This document shows, piece after piece, positions 1 through 6,278 of a stretch of DNA of 32,250 nt; positions within the stretch are counted from its first letter, which is position 1; each line of letters begins with the position of its first letter. The position numbers and the translations under genes are program-made. The notes below the pieces were generated by a model. It saw only the letters and a list, made by a program, of their open reading frames with translations. It did no database searches and had not been told where the DNA came from. This stretch comes from Beijerinckiaceae bacterium (GTDB lineage Bacteria > Pseudomonadota > Alphaproteobacteria > Rhizobiales > Beijerinckiaceae), in the NCBI GenBank assembly GCA_947456505.1, contig CANGTC010000025.1:1-32250 (forward strand), written 5' to 3'.

Positions 1-972
1 GGCCGCACGGACTTCGTGCGTCAGGCGGTGCAGATCGCCAAGCAGATGCCCGGCACGCCGGTCAAGCTGATCTGGACCCGCGAGGAGGATATGACGCACT
101 GCTCATATCACCCGATCACCCAGTGCAAGATGACGGCTGGCCTTGACGACAAGGGCAATGTCACGGGCATCCACATGCGGATTTCCGGCCAGTCGATCAT
201 CGCCTCGCTCATGCCCGAGCGTCTTGAGAACGGCATGGACGGGGCGACCTTCCAGGGTCTGACCGAAAAGAGCCCCGAGGGCGCTTTCGGCTACAATATC
301 CCCAACGTGCTCATTGACCATGCGATGCGCAACACCCATCTCACGGCGGGCTTCTGGCGCGGCGTGAATGCGAACCATAACGCGATCTATGTCGAGAGCT
401 TCATCGACGAGCTCGCCTACGCCACCAAGACCGATCCGCTGGAGTTCCGTCGCAAGCTGCTCAAGCCAAAGCAGTTCGCAGTGCTCAATGCGGCGGCGCA
501 GAAGGCTGGCTATGGCAAGCCTCTGCCCAAGGGTCACTTCCATGGTCTGTCCTCGATGCATACCTTCGGCAGCTATGTCGCGGCCTGCGCCGAGGTCTCC
601 GTCGAGAAGGGCGCCCTGCGCATCCATCGCATCGTCGGGGCGACCAACCCTGGCCATGCGGTGCATCCGGGCATGATCGAGCGGCAGGTCGCCGGTTCCT
701 TCGTCTATGGGCTGACCGCGCTTCTCTATGGCGAATGCACCGTGAAGAACGGCGCCGTCGAGCAGACCAACTTCGACAGCTACAACATGATGCGCATGGA
801 TGAGATGCCGAAGGTCGACGTCATCGTGATGCCGGACTTCGAGTTCTGGGGCGGCGTCGGCGAGCCGACGATCTCGGCGGCGGCGCCTGCCGTGCTCAAC
901 GCCATCTTCGCGGCGACGGGCAAGCGTATCCGCACCTTCCCGCTGATGAACCAGTCGCTCGCGGGCGCCTGA
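1..972 (+). CDS. Molybdenum hydroxylase large subunit (IorB / aldehyde oxidoreductase type), 3' part
   Basis: The frame is open from the first base, so the N-terminal part lies outside the window and 323 residues are visible. The product resembles the C-terminal half of xanthine-dehydrogenase-family molybdopterin subunits of the isoquinoline 1-oxidoreductase beta type, which hydroxylate aldehydes or N-heterocycles and are often periplasmic. The visible evidence is the family's C-terminal GGVGEP motif, whose Glu (codon 861-863) is the usual catalytic base, followed by the typical ISAAAPAVLNAI helix. A hairpin terminator follows immediately, so it is probably not cotranscribed with the Sox-like operon downstream. 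Its small 2Fe-2S partner (IorA) would be expected upstream. The substrate cannot be told from the sequence. Confidence 0.85.
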   Translation, partial: GRTDFVRQAVQIAKQMPGTPVKLIWTREEDMTHCSYHPITQCKMTAGLDDKGNVTGIHMRISGQSIIASLMPERLENGMDGATFQGLTEKSPEGAFGYNIPNVLIDHAMRNTHLTAGFWRGVNANHNAIYVESFIDELAYATKTDPLEFRRKLLKPKQFAVLNAAAQKAGYGKPLPKGHFHGLSSMHTFGSYVAACAEVSVEKGALRIHRIVGATNPGHAVHPGMIERQVAGSFVYGLTALLYGECTVKNGAVEQTNFDSYNMMRMDEMPKVDVIVMPDFEFWGGVGEPTISAAAPAVLNAIFAATGKRIRTFPLMNQSLAGA

Positions 973-978
973 TCGGAT

Positions 979-1009
979 CGGGCCGACGGTGATCCCGTCG
1001 GCCCGTTTT
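979..1009 (+). terminator. Rho-independent terminator after the molybdenum hydroxylase
   Basis: An 11-bp perfect stem (CGGGCCGACGG and its reverse complement at 995-1005) encloses a 5-nt loop and is followed by TTTT. It starts 7 bases after the stop codon at 970-972 and lies before the ribosome binding site of the next gene, so it separates the two transcription units. Confidence 0.85.
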
Positions 1010-1039
1010 CGTTGGGGAAGCAAGATTGTGGAAGCAAGA

Positions 1040-1327
1040 ATGAAGTTGCTCGCCGCCACCCTTGTGGCCCTTGTCACAGCTACCGCCGCTGCGGCGGTGG
1101 AAGCGCCTGCGGGCGCTGCGGCCTGTTCCGGGTGCCATGCCCGCTCTGCGGATGTCGATACGCCCGCTCCGCGCCTTGTCGGCATGAAGGCCGACGACAT
1201 TCTGGCTGCGATGGTGGCCTTTCGCTCGGGCGCGCGCCCCGCCGCCGTCATGGATCGTATCGCCAAGGGCTTCACCGAGCCCGAAGCGGCCGCTATCGCC
1301 AACTGGTACGCCACACAGCCCAATTGA
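1040..1327 (+). CDS. fccA: Small monohaem cytochrome c, sulfide dehydrogenase cytochrome subunit
   Basis: This 95-residue exported cytochrome has a Sec leader (residues 1-20, ending in an Ala-rich stretch) and a single CSGCH haem-binding motif. I chose the ATG at 1040 because it has a GGAAG-like ribosome site and begins directly with the signal peptide; an in-frame GTG at 989 would lie inside the upstream terminator. Its stop is 9 bases before the flavoprotein gene. Together they look like flavocytochrome c sulfide dehydrogenase (FccAB, also called SoxEF), in which the cytochrome takes electrons from the FAD subunit in the periplasm. The size fits monohaem FccA forms. A generic cytochrome c serving another partner is possible but less likely given the spacing. 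Confidence 0.8.
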   Translation: MKLLAATLVALVTATAAAAVEAPAGAAACSGCHARSADVDTPAPRLVGMKADDILAAMVAFRSGARPAAVMDRIAKGFTEPEAAAIANWYATQPN

Positions 1328-1336
1328 GGAGCGCAG

Positions 1337-2605
1337 ATGCGTATCACACGCCGGGGTCTCCTCGCTTCAGCAGCCGCAGGCGCCGCCTCTTCCCTGTCTT
1401 CGCCTGCAGTGGCGCAGGGCGCTGCGGGCCGCGTCGTCGTCATCGGCGGCGGATTTGGCGGGGCCACCTGCGCGCGCTTTTTGAAGGCGCTGGACCCACG
1501 GCTCAATGTGACCCTCGTTGAGGCCAACGCCACCTTTATCGCCTGTCCCTTCTGCAATGAGGTCATCGTCGGCCTGCGCGAGTTGACGGAGCAGGAATTC
1601 GGCTATGATGGTCTGCGCAAGGCTGGCGTCACCGTCGCCATTCAGACCGCCACCGGTGTCGACGCGTCCTCGCGCGTGGTCACGCTCGGCGACGGGGCGA
1701 AACTTCCCTATGACCGGCTGGTGCTCTCCCCTGGCATCGACATCAACTGGAGCGGCTTGCCGGGCTATACGCAGACTTCGGCCGAGCGCATGCCCCATGC
1801 CTGGAAGGCGGGCGCGCAAACTCTGCTGCTGCGTCGCCAACTGGAGGCCATGCCTGATGGCGGTACGGTGGTGATGTCGGCGCCAGGCAATCCCTTCCGA
1901 TGCCCTCCCGGTCCCTATGAGCGCGCCAGCCTCATCGCCTGGTATCTGAAGACGAAGAAGCCGAAGTCGAAGCTCATTGTCCTCGACGCCAAGGACGCCT
2001 TCTCCAAGCAGCGCCTGTTCCAGAACGCCTGGAAGGCGCTCTATCCCGACACGCTCGAATGGGTGTCCCTGTCCTCCGGCGGCAAGGTCAACGCAGTCGA
2101 GGCGGACAGCATGACTTTGGTGACTGATTTCAACCGCTTCAAGGCGGATGTCGCCAATGTGATTCCGCCGCAAAAGGCGGGCGAGATCGCGGCTATCGCG
2201 GGCGTGGCGGATCGCTCGGGCTGGTGCCCCATCGACCCCGTCAGCTTCGAGTCGAAGTTGCAGCCGGGCATGCATGTGATCGGCGACGCCGCCATCATGG
2301 GCGCCATGCCCAAGTCGGCCTTCGCCGCCAACGCCCAGGCCAAGGCCTGCGCCGCCGCCGTGGTGCGCCTGCTGGCGGGCGAAAAGCCGGTGGAGCCACG
2401 CTTGATCAATACCTGTTATTCGATCGTTCAGCCGGACTATGGAATCTCGGTGGCGGGCGTCTATCGACCCGAGAAGGATCTGTTTGTCGATATCGAGGGG
2501 GCAGGGGGCGTGAGCCCGCTCGAGGCCCCGGCCGCCACCCGCGCCATGGAAGCGCAGCTCGCCCATGGCTGGTATCGAACCATCACCCGCGAAACCTTTG
2601 GCTGA
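1337..2605 (+). CDS. fccB: Flavocytochrome c sulfide dehydrogenase, FAD subunit
   Basis: The 422-residue product begins with a twin-arginine leader (RITRRGLLAS, cleavage near residue 27). An FAD-binding GGGFGGATC segment follows at residues 38-45. Cysteines lie where FccB keeps its redox-active pair, in NPFRCPPGP (C189) and NTCYSIVQ (C360), and the C-terminal PDYGISVAGVYRP stretch is characteristic of the family. FccB oxidises sulfide or another sulfur nucleophile and passes electrons to the haem subunit. The gene sits in an operon with fccA upstream and soxX downstream. An extra pair, C70 and C73 (IACPFC), lies in the first Rossmann region. Full length, no sign of damage. Confidence 0.9.
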   Translation: MRITRRGLLASAAAGAASSLSSPAVAQGAAGRVVVIGGGFGGATCARFLKALDPRLNVTLVEANATFIACPFCNEVIVGLRELTEQEFGYDGLRKAGVTVAIQTATGVDASSRVVTLGDGAKLPYDRLVLSPGIDINWSGLPGYTQTSAERMPHAWKAGAQTLLLRRQLEAMPDGGTVVMSAPGNPFRCPPGPYERASLIAWYLKTKKPKSKLIVLDAKDAFSKQRLFQNAWKALYPDTLEWVSLSSGGKVNAVEADSMTLVTDFNRFKADVANVIPPQKAGEIAAIAGVADRSGWCPIDPVSFESKLQPGMHVIGDAAIMGAMPKSAFAANAQAKACAAAVVRLLAGEKPVEPRLINTCYSIVQPDYGISVAGVYRPEKDLFVDIEGAGGVSPLEAPAATRAMEAQLAHGWYRTITRETFG

Positions 2606-2609
2606 ACCC

Positions 2610-3059
2610 ATGGGCCCTATGGTCGTTGCAGCGGCTGTCTTTATGCTGGCGGTCAGCGGGGCGTCGGCGCAGGGCGTTCCGAAGGTGGTGGGCGATGGCG
2701 TTCCGGCCTCCCTTACGGGCGCGCCGGGCGATGCAGCCAGGGGACGCGCCATCGTGGCCAATCGGCAAGTGGGCCTCTGCCTTCTCTGCCACAGCGCCCC
2801 GGCGCCGGAGGAGCGGTTCCAGGGCAATCTGGCGCCTGATCTGACCGGGGTCGCCGACCGTTATACAGAGGCCCAGTTGCGGCTTCGGATCGTCGATCCC
2901 GGCCGCATCAACCCGCAGACCATCATGCCTTCCTATGCCAAAACCGAGGGGCTCAATCGGGTGATCGGCGCCTTCGCTGGCAAGCCGATCCTGAACCCCC
3001 AGCAGATCGAGGATGTCGTGGCCTATCTCACCAGCCTGCGCGCGGAGAAGACACCATGA
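2610..3059 (+). CDS. soxX: Cytochrome c SoxX (SoxAX complex subunit)
   Basis: The 149-residue exported monohaem cytochrome has the haem motif CLLCH at residues 57-61 and a TIMPSYA stretch that supplies the likely axial Met, followed by the C-terminal IEDVVAYLTSL helix common in SoxX. I chose the ATG at 2610, four bases after the fccB stop, because it begins directly with a Sec leader (residues 1-21); an upstream ATG at 2565 would overlap fccB and add a non-signal extension. SoxX pairs with SoxA to attach sulfur substrates oxidatively to SoxY. Its stop overlaps the soxY start (ATGA), showing translational coupling. Confidence 0.9.
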   Translation: MGPMVVAAAVFMLAVSGASAQGVPKVVGDGVPASLTGAPGDAARGRAIVANRQVGLCLLCHSAPAPEERFQGNLAPDLTGVADRYTEAQLRLRIVDPGRINPQTIMPSYAKTEGLNRVIGAFAGKPILNPQQIEDVVAYLTSLRAEKTP

Positions 3060-3532
3060 GCCAGACCAAAACGAGCCTGACGCGCCGGGGCGCGCTGGCG
3101 GGAGCCGCAGCTACGGGCGCCGGCCTGCTGGTGCTGCGCAGCGTGGAGCCCGCCTCGGCGACGCCCGAGGCCATGCGGGCGGTGATCCGCAACATCGTCG
3201 GCGACGCGCCGCTGCGCAAGGGCCGCGTGCAACTGGACCTGCCGCCGCTGGTGGAGAACGGCAATACGGTGCCCATGACGGTGACCGTCGACAGCCCCAT
3301 GACGGCGCGGGACCATGTCACGGCGATCCATGTCCTCAACGAGAAGAACCCGCAGCCCTATGTGGTCACCGTTCACATGAACCACCGCGCGGGCAAACCG
3401 AATTTCTCCACCCGCATCAAGCTGGGCGACACCCAGCACGTCGTCGCCATCGCACGAATGAGCGATGGCTCCTTCTGGAGCGGCGAACAGGAGGTCATCG
3501 TGACCATCGCCGCCTGCCTGGAGAATTTCTGA
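3056..3532 (+). CDS. soxY: SoxY-like carrier protein with AACLE C-terminal arm
   Basis: The 158-residue Tat-exported product (SLTRRGALAG leader) matches the SoxY fold throughout, for example VENGNTVPMTVTVDSPM and the FSTRIKLGDTQ region. Standard SoxY ends in a flexible GGCGG arm whose Cys carries the sulfur intermediate. Here the protein ends VTIAACLENF, keeping one Cys (C154) but none of the glycines, with three residues beyond AACLE. From memory, a SoxY-related family with an AACIE arm is recognised in NCBI family models; this copy has Leu in place of Ile. It overlaps soxX by 4 bases and soxZ by 1. SoxYZ-like carriers are also known beside quinoprotein dehydrogenases, so the cargo may not be thiosulfate sulfur. 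Confidence 0.85.
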   Translation: MSQTKTSLTRRGALAGAAATGAGLLVLRSVEPASATPEAMRAVIRNIVGDAPLRKGRVQLDLPPLVENGNTVPMTVTVDSPMTARDHVTAIHVLNEKNPQPYVVTVHMNHRAGKPNFSTRIKLGDTQHVVAIARMSDGSFWSGEQEVIVTIAACLENF

Positions 3533-3852
3533 TGGCCCGCGCCCTCATCAATGTCCCGCCCAAGGCTAAGGTTGGCGACATCATCGAGATCAAGACGCTG
3601 GTCTCCCATCCCATGGAGACTGGCTACCGGGTGGGCCTCGGCGGCGAGATGATCCCGCGAGACATCATCCAGACCTTTGTCTGCGCCTATAACGGCGAAG
3701 AGATCTACCGCGCCGATTTTTCGCCTGCGGTGGCGGCCAATCCCTATCTGTCATTCCACACCATGGCGACGGAAACAGGGACGCTGGAGTTCCGCTGGAC
3801 CGGCGATAACGACTTCCTGCTGGTGGAGACGGCCACCATTACGGTCGAATGA
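3532..3852 (+). CDS. soxZ: SoxZ, partner of the SoxY-like carrier
   Basis: The 106-residue product has no leader and matches SoxZ along its whole length, including IIEIKTLVSHPMETGYR near the start and AVAANPYLSF in the middle. SoxZ folds as an immunoglobulin-like beta sandwich and reaches the periplasm with SoxY through SoxY's Tat leader. The ATG overlaps the soxY stop (TGATG) and the stop overlaps the soxA start, so translation is coupled to both neighbours. The start is fixed by this overlap and by the family's MARxxINVP-type N-terminus. No unusual features. Confidence 0.92.
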   Translation: MARALINVPPKAKVGDIIEIKTLVSHPMETGYRVGLGGEMIPRDIIQTFVCAYNGEEIYRADFSPAVAANPYLSFHTMATETGTLEFRWTGDNDFLLVETATITVE

Positions 3853-4616
3853 TGCGGCGGATGGCGCTGGCCCTGTCGCTCCTGGCTGCGCCTGCGGCAG
3901 CGGGGGAGATTCCAGCAGCCGAACGCCGCTCGGACACCGTCACCATGAGCCCGGAACTGCGCGCCATGCAGGCCGACGACATGGCCAATCCCGCGAGCCT
4001 TTGGGCTCTCGACGGGCAGGGCCTATGGGGCGCAAGGGCAGGGTCTGCAGACAAATCCTGCGCGGACTGTCACGGGGATGCGCGCGTGTCCATGAAGGGC
4101 GTTGCGGCGCGCTATCCCGCCTTTGACGCTAACTCGGGCCGGGTGCTCGATCTGGAGGCGCGGATCAACCAGTGCCGGAGCGATCGGCAGGGCGCTGCGC
4201 CGTTGGCCATGGAAAGCCGCGAGTTGCTCAACCTGACCACCTTTGTCGCGCTGCAGTCACGGGGCGAGCCCATTGGCTCGCAGGATCTACGCCTGGCCCC
4301 CGCCATCGAGAAGGGGCGCCAACTGTTCAGCGCGCGGCAGGGGCAGCTGAACCTGTCCTGCGCCATCTGCCATGACGACAACTGGGGCCGAAAGCTCGGC
4401 AGCGCCACGGTGCCCCAGGCCCATCCCACGGGCTACCCGATCTACCGGCTCGAATGGCAGTCGGTGGGCTCGCTGCAAAGGCGCCTGCGCAATTGCATGG
4501 TTGGCATGCGGGCCGAGCCCTATGCCTTTGGCTCCGATGAATTCATCGCGCTCGAAGCCTTCTTGATGTCGCGCGCGCAGGGCCTGCCGGTGGAGGCTCC
4601 CGCCGTGCGGCCCTGA
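3849..4616 (+). CDS. soxA: Dihaem cytochrome SoxA
   Basis: The 255-residue exported protein has a short Sec leader (about 18 residues) and two haem motifs, CADCH (71-75) and CAICH (171-175), as in dihaem SoxA. RLRNCMVGMRAEP follows, whose C216 corresponds to the persulfide-modified Cys ligand that makes the disulfide to SoxY. With SoxX it forms the SoxAX enzyme. The start overlaps the soxZ stop (ATGA). It is the last gene of the operon: no soxB, soxC or soxD follows, and the next gene is convergent. The catalytic Cys and both haems are intact, so the complex should still load a thiol-type substrate onto the carrier. Confidence 0.92.
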   Translation: MMRRMALALSLLAAPAAAGEIPAAERRSDTVTMSPELRAMQADDMANPASLWALDGQGLWGARAGSADKSCADCHGDARVSMKGVAARYPAFDANSGRVLDLEARINQCRSDRQGAAPLAMESRELLNLTTFVALQSRGEPIGSQDLRLAPAIEKGRQLFSARQGQLNLSCAICHDDNWGRKLGSATVPQAHPTGYPIYRLEWQSVGSLQRRLRNCMVGMRAEPYAFGSDEFIALEAFLMSRAQGLPVEAPAVRP

Positions 4617-4629
4617 GCGCCCCAAAAAA

Positions 4630-5391
4630 TCAGGGTGTGCTGATCGTCCGCGAATACCAGGGAATGGAGTCCACGCTCAGCAGGGTCTCTGTTCCATCGA
4701 ACAGGCTCTTGTAGGCGCCGCCACCGCCCTTGAACGAATATTCGGAGACGCGGTTGACGCCCGTGGTGGCGTTGCGGGCGATGTCGAGGACCTGCTCAAC
4801 CCGGAAGGTCTGATAGGTCGAGGGCGTTTTCGGGTCGAAGAACCTGGTTTCGGAGGGGGCCGATTTTGGCGTGGGGGCGGCTTCAAGCTTCACGTGCAAT
4901 TCGAAGAACTCGCCGCTTTGCGCGGTGAATTTCCAAGTCTCGTCGCGGATCACCTTGGCGCCATCCGCTGCGACCGACCGCTGAACGCTGGCGGCGCTGG
5001 TGGCGATGTAATTGTTGAAGGGGCCGGGCGAGTCATCCGTGTTCGATGTGAGTCCGCCGATGATCATCTGCCCGGTGGCGCCCGCCGGCCCATTCACCGG
5101 GACCGCCAGATAGACAAGGCGGCTGCTTCCCTTGCCGAGGGGACGGTTCGTTTTGTCGGTTACGGCCACACGGTCGATGAAAATGAGACGGATATTCGCG
5201 TCCTTCGCGGGCCCTTGCGTCGCGATGTTGGTGGTCCAGTCGGCGGGCAGGAATTTGGCGAGGGCGGCGTCCGGCACATGGAAATCGAGTTGGAGGCGAT
5301 GCTCCGCCCCGTGTTCCACCATCTGCTGCGCGAAAACAGGGCCATGGATCAAAAGAGCCGCTGATGCGAAAAGTCCCGCCAGATGTTTCAT
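4630..5391 (-). CDS. Exported protein of unknown function (253 aa)
   Basis: The product begins with a Sec leader (residues 1-21, ending VFAQ). After it comes FHVPDAALAKFLPADW, which loosely recalls the opening of acetoacetate-decarboxylase-like or DUF2071 proteins, though I cannot confirm a match. The rest is beta-rich, with VYLAVPVNG and a Gly-rich FKGGGGAY segment, and has no cysteine, haem motif or transmembrane segment after the leader. It is downstream of the small cytochrome at 5507 on the same strand, with a 115-base gap, and converges on soxA. Its position suggests a periplasmic accessory or a substrate-binding role near the PQQ dehydrogenase. Confidence 0.75.
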   Translation of the reverse strand: MKHLAGLFASAALLIHGPVFAQQMVEHGAEHRLQLDFHVPDAALAKFLPADWTTNIATQGPAKDANIRLIFIDRVAVTDKTNRPLGKGSSRLVYLAVPVNGPAGATGQMIIGGLTSNTDDSPGPFNNYIATSAASVQRSVAADGAKVIRDETWKFTAQSGEFFELHVKLEAAPTPKSAPSETRFFDPKTPSTYQTFRVEQVLDIARNATTGVNRVSEYSFKGGGGAYKSLFDGTETLLSVDSIPWYSRTISTP

Positions 5392-5506
5392 GAGGTTTCC
5401 TGCCCTTCTTGCGCCTTATGGCTTTATGGTTCGCCCGGATATTTTCCAATGAAACCAGGCGGAAATCAAACCCGGTTCAGTGCAAGACGTCGCCTCAAGG
5501 CGCCGC

Positions 5507-5824
5507 CTATTTTTCATAGGCGTTGGCGCGGATATAGCGCCAGAGCCCTTCGATTTCGTCTTCCGAGAGCACGCCCTTCCAGGGCGGCATTTGATTTTTC
5601 CCGTTGGTGACGGAATTCTGGAAGCGGTTGCGTTCGGTCGCACGCAATTTGCGCAGATCGAAGGTCTGGCCGCTGCTTTGCAGATCGTTGCCGTGGCAGG
5701 TGGCGCAGTAGTTGTTGAAGGTGGCCGCGCCCGCAGCGATCATCGCCGCATCGTCAGCGCGCGCGCTGGAAACAGAAAGGAGCAGGCCGACAGCCATGCC
5801 CGCCATAGCGAAACCGATGTTCAT
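5507..5824 (-). CDS. Small cytochrome c associated with PQQ dehydrogenase
   Basis: This 105-residue exported monohaem cytochrome has a Sec leader (1-23), CATCH at residues 40-44 and the likely axial ligand M79 in NQMPPW. I chose the ATG at 5824 because GGAG lies 6 bases before it; a TTG 12 bases upstream would place that ribosome site inside the coding region. It is clearly related to the cytochrome at 20979: both share the pattern DLR, RFxNSVTxGKxQMPxW, VL and IExLWxY with near-identical spacing. Each sits downstream of a PQQ dehydrogenase on the same strand, so each is probably its periplasmic electron acceptor, although an unknown small gene intervenes here. Confidence 0.85.
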   Translation of the reverse strand: MNIGFAMAGMAVGLLLSVSSARADDAAMIAAGAATFNNYCATCHGNDLQSSGQTFDLRKLRATERNRFQNSVTNGKNQMPPWKGVLSEDEIEGLWRYIRANAYEK

Positions 5825-5871
5825 GTTTTTCTCCAAAAATCATCTCGAAAAGGTGTGTGTCTTGAGGAACG

Positions 5872-6216
5872 TCAATGGGCCGGGGGGAAGCCCAGCTTGA
5901 CGAGATACTCGACCGCCTCATACCGGCAGACGTCCAGTTTATGGCCCATCTCCGGGGGCGATAATTGTTCGATCACAGCGAGGGAATCCGCGCCGCTCTT
6001 CACCTCGCTGCGGAATTTCTCCGCCTGTGGGGAGCCGGCCTTAACGACGGCGTCAATCTGTGATCGCACCTCGCCGAAGACCTCGCATTTCTCCAGGGCG
6101 CGCGCGGGGGAGGCGATGAACGCGGCGGTGATCAGGCAGATGGGAAGCGCTGCAAATTTCAAAGACAAAATGGTGCGCAAGGCTGAAAGGCGGCGGCGTG
6201 ACAGTGGCGATGGCAT
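5872..6216 (-). CDS. Small exported protein of unknown function
   Basis: The product has 114 residues, and the first 40 or so form an Arg-rich then hydrophobic leader ending in SPARA. The mature part is about 74 residues, mostly charged and probably helical, with two cysteines (one in EKCEVF, one in LDVCRYE) that could form a disulfide. I chose the ATG at 6216, which has GGAG 11 bases upstream; a longer frame would run into the hairpin at 6244-6271. It sits between a PQQ dehydrogenase and a cytochrome c, all on the minus strand, so an accessory role in that electron-transfer unit is plausible. I do not recognise the family. Confidence 0.65.
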   Translation of the reverse strand: MPSPLSRRRLSALRTILSLKFAALPICLITAAFIASPARALEKCEVFGEVRSQIDAVVKAGSPQAEKFRSEVKSGADSLAVIEQLSPPEMGHKLDVCRYEAVEYLVKLGFPPAH

Positions 6217-6243
6217 AAGGCGGACAACTCCTGCGACGAATGA

Positions 6244-6271
6244 CGGGCGGAGGCTTCGCGACCTCCGCCCG
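6244..6271 (-). terminator. GC-rich hairpin downstream of PQQ dehydrogenase
   Basis: A perfect 10-bp stem (CGGGCGGAGG and its reverse complement at 6262-6271) encloses an 8-nt loop, starting 7 bases after the stop of the PQQ dehydrogenase. No clear T-tract follows in the minus direction. It may act as a partial terminator or an mRNA 3' stabiliser that lowers expression of the two small genes relative to the dehydrogenase. Confidence 0.55.
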
Positions 6272-6278
6272 CATGGCT

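Noticed and set aside
103-1566. Very long open frame on the minus strand opposite the molybdenum hydroxylase and fccA
   Set aside because: The plus strand encodes recognisable families here, and the antisense product is rich in Arg, Ala and His with no known motif. It is a GC-rich shadow; similar long shadows at 1367-2827, 19133-20374 and 24161-25747 were rejected for the same reason.
1040-4616. A complete thiosulfate-oxidising Sox system
   Set aside because: soxB and soxCD are missing and the SoxY arm is atypical, so I do not claim thiosulfate oxidation.
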